Positions 1-6,131 of a stretch of DNA of 8,901 nucleotides are shown in pieces. The DNA is from Actinomycetales bacterium. GTDB taxonomy: Bacteria > Actinomycetota > Actinomycetes > Mycobacteriales > Mycobacteriaceae. The notes beneath the pieces were generated by a model. That model was not told where the DNA came from. It did not search any database and saw only the letters and a list, made by a program, of their open reading frames with translations. The stretch is taken from the NCBI GenBank assembly GCA_012841845.1, contig DUTZ01000589.1, positions 1-8,901 of the forward strand, written 5' to 3'. Position numbers and translations under genes: made by a program. The first letter of the stretch is position 1. Each line of letters opens with the position of its first letter.

Positions 1-1487
1 CCGGCGGCGATCGCGCGGGCGATGGGGTGCTCGGAGGCGTCCTCGACGGCGCCGGCCGCGCGCAGGACGCGGGCCTCGTCCTCGCCGGACGCGACAACGG
101 TAGAGACGAGCGCGGGTGTGCCGGTGGTGACGGTGCCGGTCTTGTCCAGCACGATCGTGTCGACCCTGCGCGTCGACTCCAGGACCTCCGGCCCCTTGAT
201 GAGGATGCCGAGCTGCGCGCCGCGCCCGGTGCCCACCATGAGCGCCATGGGCGTGGCCAGGCCGAGCGCGCACGGGCACGCGATGATGAGCACGGCCACC
301 GCGGCGGTGAACGCCATCGACGCGCCGGCGCCGGTGACCATCCAGAAGGCGAAGGTCGCGAGGGCCAGGACGATGACGACGGGGACGAACACCCCGGAGA
401 TACGGTCGGCCAGGCGCTGGGCGGCGGCCTTGCCGGACTGGGCGTCCTCGACCATCCGCGCCATCTGCGCGAGCTGGGTGTCGGCGCCGACGCGGCTCGC
501 GCGGACGACCAGGCGCCCGCCGGCGTTGACCGTGCCTCCCACCACGGCGTCGTCGCCGGCCACCTCGACGGGGACGGACTCGCCGGTGACCATGGAGGTG
601 TCCACCGCGGAGGCGCCGTCGACCACGGTGCCGTCGGTGGCGATCTTCTCGCCCGGGCGCACCACGAACTCGTCGCCCACCCGCAGGTCCTCGACCGGGA
701 TGCGGGTCTCGCGCCCGGCGCGCAGGACCGCGACGTCCTTGGCGCCCAGCTCGAGCAGCGCGAGCAGCGCCGACCCGGCCGAGCGTTTGGAGCGGGCCTC
801 GAAGTAGCGGCCGAGCAGCACGAACGTGGTGACGCCGGCGGCGGCCTCGAGGTAGATGTCGCCGGCGCCGTCGCTCGGGGAGAGCGTGAACTCGAAGCCG
901 TGCGTCATGCCCGGCACCCCGGCGTGGCCGAGGAACAGGGCGTAGAGGGACCACGCGAAGGCGGCGAGGGTGCCGATCGAGACGAGCGTGTCCATGGTGG
1001 ACGTGCCGTGGCGGGCGTTGATCCACGCCGCCCGGTGGAACGGGTAGGCGCCCCACACGATGACCGGCGCGGCGAGCGTGAGCGAGAGCCACTGCCAGTA
1101 GGTGAACTGCAGCGCCGGGATCATGGCCATGGCGATGACCGGCACCGAGAGCAGCGCCGAGATGATGACGCGGCGGCGCAGGCCCTCGACGCGGTCGGCT
1201 CCGGCGGAGTCCTCGGGGGCCCCGGCGCCGTCCACCCTCGCGTCGCGGCCTGTCTCGCGGGGCTGCGGGAGCCGGGCGTGGTAGCCGGCCTTCTCCACGG
1301 TGTCGAGCAGCAGCTGCGGCTCCACGCCGTCGCCGAACTCGACGCGCGCCTTCTCGGTGGCGTAGTTGACGGCCGCGCTCACGCCGTCGAGCTTGTTGAG
1401 CTTGCGCTCGATGCGGTTCGCGCACGCCGCGCAGGTCATGCCCTCGATCTCGAGCTCCACCTGGCTGCCTGTGGCGGGGGTGCTCAT
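1..1487 (-). CDS. copA: Copper-exporting P1B-type ATPase CopA, C-terminal part missing (runs off left edge)
   Basis: This is the Cu(I) export pump of the cytoplasmic membrane, which uses ATP to move Cu(I) out of the cell. About 495 residues from the N-terminus are present. One HMA domain comes first (GMTCAAC, metal-binding Cys19 and Cys22), then a variable acidic/Arg linker (about 75-105). Membrane helices lie near 107-125, 132-150, 164-187, 211-228, 363-385 and 391-413. The actuator loop carries TGES (301-304), the sixth helix the transport motif CPC (404-406, followed by ALGLATP), and the P-domain has DKTGT with phosphorylated Asp448. The SEHP motif (His487-Pro488), typical of P1B pumps, is the last landmark before the window ends. 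Family members usually have about 700-800 residues, so the rest of the nucleotide-binding domain, the end of the P-domain and the last two helices lie outside. The ATG at 1487 is 7 nt after the copZ stop, with a GAGG Shine-Dalgarno overlapping that stop, which suggests translational coupling. CPC plus the CsoR/CopZ context supports Cu(I) rather than Zn/Cd. Confidence 0.96.
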   Translation of the reverse strand, partial: MSTPATGSQVELEIEGMTCAACANRIERKLNKLDGVSAAVNYATEKARVEFGDGVEPQLLLDTVEKAGYHARLPQPRETGRDARVDGAGAPEDSAGADRVEGLRRRVIISALLSVPVIAMAMIPALQFTYWQWLSLTLAAPVIVWGAYPFHRAAWINARHGTSTMDTLVSIGTLAAFAWSLYALFLGHAGVPGMTHGFEFTLSPSDGAGDIYLEAAAGVTTFVLLGRYFEARSKRSAGSALLALLELGAKDVAVLRAGRETRIPVEDLRVGDEFVVRPGEKIATDGTVVDGASAVDTSMVTGESVPVEVAGDDAVVGGTVNAGGRLVVRASRVGADTQLAQMARMVEDAQSGKAAAQRLADRISGVFVPVVIVLALATFAFWMVTGAGASMAFTAAVAVLIIACPCALGLATPMALMVGTGRGAQLGILIKGPEVLESTRRVDTIVLDKTGTVTTGTPALVSTVVASGEDEARVLRAAGAVEDASEHPIARAIAA

Positions 1488-1494
1488 GCGGGCC

Positions 1495-1722
1495 TCATTC
1501 CTGGTCGGTGACGGTGTACCCGGCCTCGTCGACGGCGGCCCGGACGAGCGCGGGGTCGATGGGATCGGGGGAGACGACGACGAGGCGGCCGGACGCCAGC
1601 TCGACCTCGACGCTGCTCACGCCGGGGATCTCGGAGACCTCCTCCTCGACCGAGGCCACGCAGTGGCCGCAGGTCATCCCGGAGACGGTGTACGTGGCGG
1701 TGTGGTTGTCGGCGATGCTCAT
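1495..1722 (-). CDS. copZ: Copper chaperone CopZ-like single HMA domain protein
   Basis: A 75-residue cytosolic metallochaperone made of a single heavy-metal-associated domain. The GMTCGHC loop supplies the Cu(I) thiol pair Cys18 and Cys21; the rest fits the beta-alpha-beta-beta-alpha-beta fold and length of the family. It is expected to pick up Cu(I) and pass it to the CopA HMA domain encoded immediately downstream. I chose the ATG at 1722 rather than one at 1752, because a strong Shine-Dalgarno sits 6 nt before it, while the longer form would only add an atypical ten-residue tail lying in the csoR-copZ spacer. It is the middle gene of csoR-copZ-copA, 43 nt after the csoR stop, and has the best ribosome binding site of the three, consistent with needing more chaperone than pump or repressor. 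Function is inferred from family and context. Confidence 0.94.
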   Translation of the reverse strand: MSIADNHTATYTVSGMTCGHCVASVEEEVSEIPGVSSVEVELASGRLVVVSPDPIDPALVRAAVDEAGYTVTDQE

Positions 1723-1728
1723 GGTGCT

Positions 1729-1736
1729 CTCCTTCT
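1729..1736 (-). promoter_or_regulatory. Strong Shine-Dalgarno of copZ
   Basis: AGAAGGAG on the minus strand, ending 6 nt before the ATG at 1722. This near-ideal anti-16S match decides the copZ start and contrasts with the absent or badly spaced ribosome sites of csoR, the MarR gene and the YhhN gene. Confidence 0.85.
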
Positions 1737-1746
1737 GTAGTGTCCG

Positions 1747-1774
1747 GTTCACGACCGGGCGGTGTTCACGACCG
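1747..1774. repeat. 11-bp direct repeat at the csoR stop codon
   Basis: GTTCACGACCG occurs perfectly at 1747-1757 and again at 1764-1774, a 17-bp period with spacer GGCGGT. The right copy covers the last codons and stop of csoR (Arg-Ser-stop on the minus strand); the left copy lies in the csoR-copZ spacer. The repeats are seen directly. Their meaning is unknown; a small slippage duplication is the simplest reading. Confidence 0.6.
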
Positions 1775-2053
1775 CACGAGGCGCGCGATGGCCTCGTTGG
1801 CCTCCTTGAGCTTGGCGTCGGCCTCCGGCCCGCCGTGCTCGATGGCGCCGGCGACGCAGTGGCCGAGGTGTTCCTCCAGCAGCGCGAGCGAGACCGACTG
1901 CAGGGCGCGGGTCATGGCGGAGATCTGCGTGAGGATGTCGATGCAGTACTTGTCCTCCTCGATCATCCGCTGCAGCCCCCGGGCCTGGCCCTCGATGCGG
2001 CGCAGGCGCTTGAGGTGGTCGTCCTTGCTCTGGATGTACCCGTGCTCCGCCAT
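1766..2053 (-). CDS. csoR: Copper-sensing transcriptional repressor CsoR
   Basis: A 95-residue all-helical repressor of the CsoR/RcnR (DUF156) family. Cys37, His62 and Cys66 form the Cu(I)-ligand triad of true CsoR proteins (Cys in DKYCID; His and Cys in EEHLGHC), which separates it from RcnR and FrmR relatives. The N-terminal stretch HLKRLRRIEGQARG (13-26) is the basic, DNA-contacting signature helix. The family works as a tetramer that binds a GC-rich inverted repeat and lets go when Cu(I) binds. The gene leads csoR-copZ-copA, and a matching inverted repeat lies 10-26 nt upstream of its start, so autoregulation is likely. The only start in frame before an upstream stop is the ATG at 2053. 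An AGGTGA lies just 1 nt before it, too close to act as a Shine-Dalgarno, and a -10-like box 7 nt upstream suggests a leaderless transcript. Confidence 0.95.
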   Translation of the reverse strand: MAEHGYIQSKDDHLKRLRRIEGQARGLQRMIEEDKYCIDILTQISAMTRALQSVSLALLEEHLGHCVAGAIEHGGPEADAKLKEANEAIARLVRS

Positions 2054-2089
2054 GTCACCTACGGTACCCCCCTATGGTATGTGCGGCAA
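2054..2089 (-). promoter_or_regulatory. Putative promoter of the csoR-copZ-copA operon, leaderless arrangement
   Basis: On the minus strand TTGCCG (2089-2084, -35-like) is followed after exactly 17 nt by TACCGT (2066-2061, -10-like, TANNNT), then 7 nt and the csoR ATG at 2053. Transcription would start on or next to the A of the start codon. A second TANNNT box, TACCAT (2079-2074), could instead give a leader of about 13 nt. Both boxes overlap the candidate CsoR operator, as expected for repression by blocking RNA polymerase. Assignment is by pattern only. Confidence 0.6.
2063..2081. promoter_or_regulatory. Putative CsoR operator
   Basis: The plus strand has TACC (2065-2068) and GGTA (2076-2079) around a C-tract core, the core reading TACCCCCCTATGGTA. 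This resembles known CsoR sites, GC-rich pseudo-palindromes with TACC-type ends around a G/C run (comparison from memory). It lies between the -35 and -10 boxes of the csoR promoter and overlaps the latter. It is the only such site I noticed in the divergent intergenic region. Confidence 0.65.
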
Positions 2090-2144
2090 GGGGGCGGAGG
2101 AGGCCGCTCCCGAACAGCCGCCCCCGCGCAGCCGCGCCAGGCCC

Positions 2145-2150
2145 TAGACT
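2145..2150 (+). promoter_or_regulatory. Candidate -10 box of the secretory lipase gene
   Basis: TAGACT matches the TANNNT -10 pattern and lies 35 nt before the lipase ATG, giving a leader of roughly 29 nt. No convincing -35 box is visible. A GGGGGA Shine-Dalgarno (2177-2182) precedes the ATG and is partly buried in the palindrome CCCCGGGG (2173-2180). Unlike its neighbours, this gene therefore looks leadered. Confidence 0.4.
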
Positions 2151-2185
2151 GCCCCGACATCGCATCGCCGATCCCCGGGGGAACC

Positions 2186-3526
2186 ATGTCACGCCAACTC
2201 TCCGTCCTGCGCTCCGCGCTCGCCGCCGCCCTCGTCGTGGTCGGCGGCGCGGCCCTCACCACCCCCGCGGCCTCCGCGCAGGGCTCCTCCACCGACCCCG
2301 CCCCCGGCTTCTACCACCCGCCGGCCGAGCTCCCGGCCGCCGAGGGCGCGCTCATCAGGGCCGAGCCGTTCCCGCTCGCGGGCGCGGTCCCCGCGATCCC
2401 CGGGGCGGAGGCCGTCACCGACCACGCGGTGCCGCTCTCGACGGACGCCCACCGGATCATGTACCGCTCCACCGGCGCGCAGGGCCGACCGATCGCCGTC
2501 ACCGGCGCCTACCTCCAGCCGCGCGCGCCGTGGACCGGCCCCGGCACCCGGCCGCTCGTCGTGATGGCGCCCGGCACGGTCGGCCAGGGCGACGCGTGCG
2601 GCCCGTCCAAGGCCTTCCAGAACCTCGCCAACGTACAGACCGAGCCGCTGAGCGTGGGCCTGGGCTACGAGATCATCCAGGCGTACGCGCTGCTCTCCCG
2701 CGGGTACGCGGTGGCGGTCACCGACTACGAGGGCCTGGGCACCCCGGGCGTGCACACCTACGTCCACCGGGAGGCCTCGGCCCGGGCGGTCCTCGACATC
2801 GCCCGCGCCGCCACCGCGGTCCCCGGCGCCGACGTCGGCGAGCGCCCCCGCACGGTGTTCACCGGCTACTCGCAGGGCGGCGCCTCCGCGGCCGCGGCCG
2901 CCGAGCTCCACCCGACCCACGCCCCCGACGTCAACCTCGTCGGCACCGCCGCCGGGTCCCCGCCCGCAGACCTGCTGGCCACGCTGGAGCAGGTGGACGG
3001 CACGGCGATCGCCGGCGTGATCGGCTACGCCCTCAACAGCCTCGCCGAGGGACACCCGGAGATCCGCGAGCGGCTCGACGTGCACCTCAACGACGCGGGA
3101 CAGGGGATGCTGCGCGACACCTCCACCCAGTGCATCGGGGAGACCGCGTTCCAGTTCGGCTTCCACACCACCGCGCAGTACACGCGGACGGGGCGGTCGG
3201 CGATCGAGCTCGTCCGCGAGGACCCCGTCGCGCTGGCCGTGGCCGATCGGCAGCGCATCGGTCGGCTCGCGCCCACCACCCCGGTGCGGGTGCTCTCGGT
3301 GACCAACGACGACGTGGTCCCCGGCCACCAGTCGCTCCAGCTCGGCCGCGACTGGTGCGCGCAGGGTGCCGCCGTCCAGATGGACGTGGACCACACGCCG
3401 CCCGTGATCCCCGGCCTCGTGGTCAACCACGGCGTGCCCATGATCAGCGGGTTGCCCGCCACGCTGCAGTACCTCGACGACCGGATCGCCGGCCGGCCCG
3501 CCCCGAGCAACTGCGGGACGTACTGA
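2186..3526 (+). CDS. Secreted alpha/beta-hydrolase, secretory lipase (LIP) family
   Basis: A 446-residue exported esterase/lipase. The N-terminus is a classical Sec signal peptide: Arg near the start, a hydrophobic run (11-24) and a likely signal-peptidase site after ASA (29-31). The mature part has the alpha/beta-hydrolase nucleophile elbow GYSQGG (Ser229), an acid candidate in VTNDDVVP (Asp375 or Asp376) and a candidate catalytic His415 in VVNHG, in the usual order Ser-Asp-His. The TGAYLQP, MAPGTVGQGD and YEGLGTPG stretches are typical of the family named after Candida secretory lipases and common in actinobacteria. Four cysteines in the mature part may form disulfides. Family substrates are triacylglycerols and other esters; the true substrate is not readable here. 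The ATG at 2186 is chosen for its signal peptide and Shine-Dalgarno; the same frame stays open further upstream but reads into the copper operon antisense. It is monocistronic and divergent from csoR. Confidence 0.88.
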   Translation: MSRQLSVLRSALAAALVVVGGAALTTPAASAQGSSTDPAPGFYHPPAELPAAEGALIRAEPFPLAGAVPAIPGAEAVTDHAVPLSTDAHRIMYRSTGAQGRPIAVTGAYLQPRAPWTGPGTRPLVVMAPGTVGQGDACGPSKAFQNLANVQTEPLSVGLGYEIIQAYALLSRGYAVAVTDYEGLGTPGVHTYVHREASARAVLDIARAATAVPGADVGERPRTVFTGYSQGGASAAAAAELHPTHAPDVNLVGTAAGSPPADLLATLEQVDGTAIAGVIGYALNSLAEGHPEIRERLDVHLNDAGQGMLRDTSTQCIGETAFQFGFHTTAQYTRTGRSAIELVREDPVALAVADRQRIGRLAPTTPVRVLSVTNDDVVPGHQSLQLGRDWCAQGAAVQMDVDHTPPVIPGLVVNHGVPMISGLPATLQYLDDRIAGRPAPSNCGTY

Positions 3527-3538
3527 GGTCGCACCGAC

Positions 3539-3555
3539 GGCGCGGCCACCGCGCC
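3539..3555 (+). terminator. Possible stem-loop terminator after the lipase gene
   Basis: GGCGCGG (3539-3545), loop CCA, CCGCGCC (3549-3555): a perfect 7-bp GC-only stem starting 13 nt after the lipase stop. There is no U-tract, so it is not a classical intrinsic terminator, but short GC hairpins without U-runs are often proposed as terminators in high-GC actinobacteria. Confidence 0.35.
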
Positions 3556-3566
3556 CCGCAAGCGGA

Positions 3567-3595
3567 TTGCGCAAGCTCGTTGTAGAGTTGGCCGG
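3567..3595 (+). promoter_or_regulatory. Putative leaderless promoter and operator of the MarR-MFS operon
   Basis: TAGAGT (3583-3588, TANNNT) is followed by exactly 7 nt and then the GTG start, so transcription should begin at or next to the start codon. No Shine-Dalgarno is present before the GTG. Just upstream is the 8-bp palindrome TTGCGCAA (3567-3574), and an imperfect inverted repeat (CAAGCTC at 3572-3578, GAGTTG at 3585-3590) straddles the -10 box. Either could be the site where the MarR protein represses its own operon. No good -35 is visible. Confidence 0.5.
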
Positions 3596-4021
3596 GTGAC
3601 CGATCCCGCCGCGCTCGCCTACGACCTCCGTGAGGCGCTCCGCCCGCTGTGGCGGCGCCTCAACGCGTACAAGTCGCTCTCGCCCGGCAAGATCAGCATC
3701 CTGTACCACCTCGAGCAGGACGGACCCCTCGCCGCCACGGATCTCGCCGCCGCCGTGCGCGTGACCCACCAGGCGATCGCGCTGGCCGGCAAGGACCTCG
3801 AGTCCCTCGGCCTCGTGGACCGCGCGCCCGACCCCGCCGACCGGCGCCGGACCCTCCTCTCCCTGACCGACGAGGGCCGGGCCCGCCTGGCCGCCGAACG
3901 CTCGTCCGGCCAGGAGTGGCTGCGCACCGCGATCAGGGAGGAGCTCGACGACGCCGAGCGCGCCACCCTCGCCGCCGCGCTCCCCCTGCTGCGGCGGCTC
4001 GACTCGCGGGACCACCCGTGA
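3596..4021 (+). CDS. MarR-family transcriptional regulator
   Basis: A 141-residue winged-helix regulator starting at GTG. Residues about 44-71 form the helix-turn-helix (LAATDLAAAVRVTHQAIALAG region, recognition helix near 57-71), followed by the beta-wing with the family hallmark DPADRRR (79-85) and LSLTDEGR (88-95). The flanking helices fit the MarR dimerisation domain and the length is typical. MarR proteins usually repress a neighbouring gene and release DNA on binding small, often phenolic or lipophilic, ligands. The next gene overlaps by 4 nt (GTGA) and encodes an exporter, so its control is the probable job. The GTG start is favoured by the leaderless promoter spacing; no ATG lies nearby in frame. 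The ligand is unknown. Confidence 0.9.
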   Translation: MTDPAALAYDLREALRPLWRRLNAYKSLSPGKISILYHLEQDGPLAATDLAAAVRVTHQAIALAGKDLESLGLVDRAPDPADRRRTLLSLTDEGRARLAAERSSGQEWLRTAIREELDDAERATLAAALPLLRRLDSRDHP

Positions 4022-5427
4022 CGGCACCGGAGCACCACGCCCGCGCCCCGCGGTGGTTCCTCCAGGCGCTCGTCTACGCCGCGCTCACCAGCTCGGTGGT
4101 GAGCTCCCTGGGGATGCTCCTCGTGCCGTCGGTGGCCCAGGAGTTCGGGATCACGGTGAGCGCGGCCCAGTGGATGCTCACCATCAACCTGCTCGTGGGG
4201 GCCGTCGCCACCCCGGTCCTGGGACGCCTCGCCGACGGACCGCACACCCGGCGACTGCTGCTCGTGAGCCTCGCGGTGATCTTCACCGGCTCGGTCATCG
4301 CCACCGTCGCGACGTCCTTCGGCGTGTTCCTCGTGGGGCGGGCGATGCAGGGGCTGCTCTACGGGACCGTGCCCGTCACCATCGCGCTCGCCCGGCGACA
4401 CCTCACCTACCTCGAGTCCCAGCCCGCCATCTCCACCCTGTCGGTCACGGTGTCGGTCGGCATGGGCATCGGCTACCCGCTCACGGGCGTCCTCGCGGCA
4501 CTGTTCGGTCACCGCGCCGCGTTCGCGTTCGCGGCCCTCTTCGTCGTCACCGCCGCCGTCGGCGTGGCGCGCTTCGTCCCCGCCGGCCCCGACCCCCTCG
4601 CCCCGCGCACCCCGTTCGACCTCCCCGGCGCCGCCGCGCTCGGCACCGGCCTGGCCGCCCTCCTGCTGTGGATCTCCGAGGCGCCCGGCTGGGGCTGGAC
4701 CTCGGCCCCGTCCCTCGGCGTGGCCGCCGTGGCCCTGGGGGCGCTCGCCGTGTGGATCCGCCTCGGCCTGCGACGCCGGTACCCGCTCATCAACCTCCGC
4801 GTGGTCCGCCGGGCCGAGGTCATGCTGGCCAACGCCACCGCGATCGGCCTCGGGATCGCCATGTACATCGGCCTGTCCATCGCCAGCCTCGTGGCGCAGG
4901 CCCCCCGCGAGACGGGCTTCGGCCTCGCCGTCCCGCTCATGTGGGCCGGCTTCATGATGGCGCCGCTGTCCGTGGGCAGCTTCGCCGCCAACCGCGTGGT
5001 GCGCGTGCTCAACCGGCGCTGGGACATGGCGGTCTTCCTACCCGTCGGCGCGGCCGTGATGACCGTCGCCGCAGTCCTGCTCTGGCTGGCCCACGGCGAC
5101 TTCGTGCCCCTCGCGGTGGGCATGTTCCTCTTCGGCGCGGGCATCGGATCGGGCTACGCGGCGATGCCGGCGCTCATCGCCCGCAGCGTGGCCGTGGACC
5201 AGCTCGGCAGCGCCGTGAGCTTCAACCAGGTCCTCCGCACCGTCGGCGGCGCGGTGGGCGCCGCGATCTCCGCCGCGGTCCTCGCCGCCCACCCCTCCGG
5301 GACCTCGTACTCCACCGAGGAGGGGATCACCGCGGCGTTCTTCGTGGGCGTGATCTGCTGCGCCGTCGTGATGCTGGCCCTGCTCGCCCATCTCGCGCGG
5401 GGCCGGCGGCGGGGTCGCCGGTCGTGA
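4018..5427 (+). CDS. MFS multidrug-type exporter, DHA2 (14-helix) family
   Basis: A 469-residue polytopic membrane protein with about 14 hydrophobic segments, fitting the DHA2 drug:proton antiporters rather than 12-helix MFS carriers. The loop between helices 2 and 3 has motif A (GRLADGPHTRR), and helix 5 has a motif-C-like GMGIGYPLTG, the antiporter signature (Tyr stands before the Pro and the second half is degenerate). Helices 7 and 8 form the extra pair inserted between the two six-helix halves. The C-terminus is strongly basic (GRRRGRRS), consistent with a cytoplasmic end. The GTG start at 4018 shares GTGA with the stop of the MarR gene, giving translational coupling in a two-gene operon. 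A role in efflux of a toxic or antibiotic compound sensed by the MarR protein is inferred; the substrate cannot be read from sequence. Confidence 0.9.
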   Translation: MTAPEHHARAPRWFLQALVYAALTSSVVSSLGMLLVPSVAQEFGITVSAAQWMLTINLLVGAVATPVLGRLADGPHTRRLLLVSLAVIFTGSVIATVATSFGVFLVGRAMQGLLYGTVPVTIALARRHLTYLESQPAISTLSVTVSVGMGIGYPLTGVLAALFGHRAAFAFAALFVVTAAVGVARFVPAGPDPLAPRTPFDLPGAAALGTGLAALLLWISEAPGWGWTSAPSLGVAAVALGALAVWIRLGLRRRYPLINLRVVRRAEVMLANATAIGLGIAMYIGLSIASLVAQAPRETGFGLAVPLMWAGFMMAPLSVGSFAANRVVRVLNRRWDMAVFLPVGAAVMTVAAVLLWLAHGDFVPLAVGMFLFGAGIGSGYAAMPALIARSVAVDQLGSAVSFNQVLRTVGGAVGAAISAAVLAAHPSGTSYSTEEGITAAFFVGVICCAVVMLALLAHLARGRRRGRRS

Positions 5428-5441
5428 CACCCGCGGCGCGG

Positions 5442-5453
5442 TACGGTCCTGGC
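5442..5453 (+). promoter_or_regulatory. Putative leaderless promoter of the YhhN-family gene
   Basis: TACGGT (5442-5447, TANNNT) is followed by 6 nt (CCTGGC) and the ATG at 5454, with no Shine-Dalgarno in between. This would start transcription at the ATG and make the gene a separate unit, although it lies only 26 nt after the exporter stop. No clear -35 box is seen. Confidence 0.45.
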
Positions 5454-6131
5454 ATGCGCTCCGCCCCGTGGCTGCCCGTCCTCGTGGTGACGGCCGTGCA
5501 CCTGACCGCCCTGATCCTCGACGCCGACGTCGTCGCCGCCTGGTCGCAGGTCCTGCTCATGCCCGCCCTCGCCGTGGTCCTCCTCGCCGTCCCTCGCGGC
5601 CGGCGCAACCCCGCCCGGCCGTGGGCGCTGGCCGCCCTGGCCGCGAGCTGGGTGGGCGACTCGCTGCCCAAGGTGGTGCCCGAGGACGCGCAGTTCCTGT
5701 CCATGGTGGGCGGGTTCGCGGTGGCGCAGGTGCTGTGGATCGTCGCCTTCACCCGCGTCCGCGGCGGCCGCCCACCCGTGCCGTACGTCCTGCTCCTCGT
5801 GGCGGTCGCGGCGGCGCTGCTCGCCGCCACCGTGCCGTACGCCGGGGTGCTCGCGCCGGCCGTCGTGGTCTACGGCCTGCTCCTGGCCGCGACCGCGTTC
5901 GCCGCCGCCCGCCACAGCTGGATCGGCGCGCTGGGCGGGGCGTTCTTCGTCCTCTCCGACGGGCTCATCGCGCTCGGCGCGTTCCGGCCCGAGCTCGTGG
6001 ACTGGGCGCAGCGGGACCTCGTCGTGATGGCCACCTACGTCGCGGCGCAGGCACTCCTCGTCGTCACCGCCCTCCGGCTCGGCACCGGGCCGCGGACCAC
6101 CTCCACCGGGCGGGTGGCCGCTACCAGCTGA
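5454..6131 (+). CDS. YhhN/TMEM86-family membrane protein (lysoplasmalogenase family)
   Basis: A 225-residue membrane protein that is almost entirely hydrophobic, with about 7-8 helices. It shows the conserved polar positions of the YhhN family: WVGDSLP (Asp69 inside a helix), the FAVAQVLWIVAFTR block (88-101), GALGGAFFVLSDGLIAL (158-174, Asp169) and the late YVAAQALLV block (195-203). Animal TMEM86B in this family is a lysoplasmalogenase that cleaves the vinyl-ether bond of lysoplasmalogens, and the buried Asp residues are thought to be catalytic. Whether the bacterial protein acts on the same lipid is unproven, particularly in an aerobic actinobacterium where plasmalogens are not expected. 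The ATG follows a -10-like box by 6 nt. The last 11 bp overlap the end of the convergent hydrolase gene. Confidence 0.85.
   Translation: MRSAPWLPVLVVTAVHLTALILDADVVAAWSQVLLMPALAVVLLAVPRGRRNPARPWALAALAASWVGDSLPKVVPEDAQFLSMVGGFAVAQVLWIVAFTRVRGGRPPVPYVLLLVAVAAALLAATVPYAGVLAPAVVVYGLLLAATAFAAARHSWIGALGGAFFVLSDGLIALGAFRPELVDWAQRDLVVMATYVAAQALLVVTALRLGTGPRTTSTGRVAATS

Noticed and set aside
27..1511. Open frame of 494 codons on the plus strand opposite copA
   Set aside because: Arg/Gly/His/Asp-rich shadow translation without motifs; the minus strand carries all P-type ATPase signatures.
2173..2180. CCCCGGGG palindrome before the lipase start as a regulator site
   Set aside because: An 8-bp G/C palindrome is expected often at this base composition; at most it affects ribosome-site folding.
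1508..2185. N-terminal extension of the lipase frame across the copper operon
   Set aside because: It is antisense to copZ and csoR and lacks family features; the signal peptide and ribosome site place the start at 2186.
2189..4027. Open frame of 612 codons on the minus strand opposite the lipase and MarR genes
   Set aside because: Its product is low-complexity Gly/Arg/Val/Ala/His typical of the antisense frame of a GC-rich gene; the plus-strand frame has a signal peptide, catalytic motifs and a MarR fold.
4053..5453. Plus-strand frame upstream of the YhhN-family ATG, which would fuse some 467 extra codons to it
   Set aside because: The upstream part is an Arg/Pro-rich out-of-frame reading of the exporter gene; the real YhhN-family protein begins at 5454 with a hydrophobic N-terminus.
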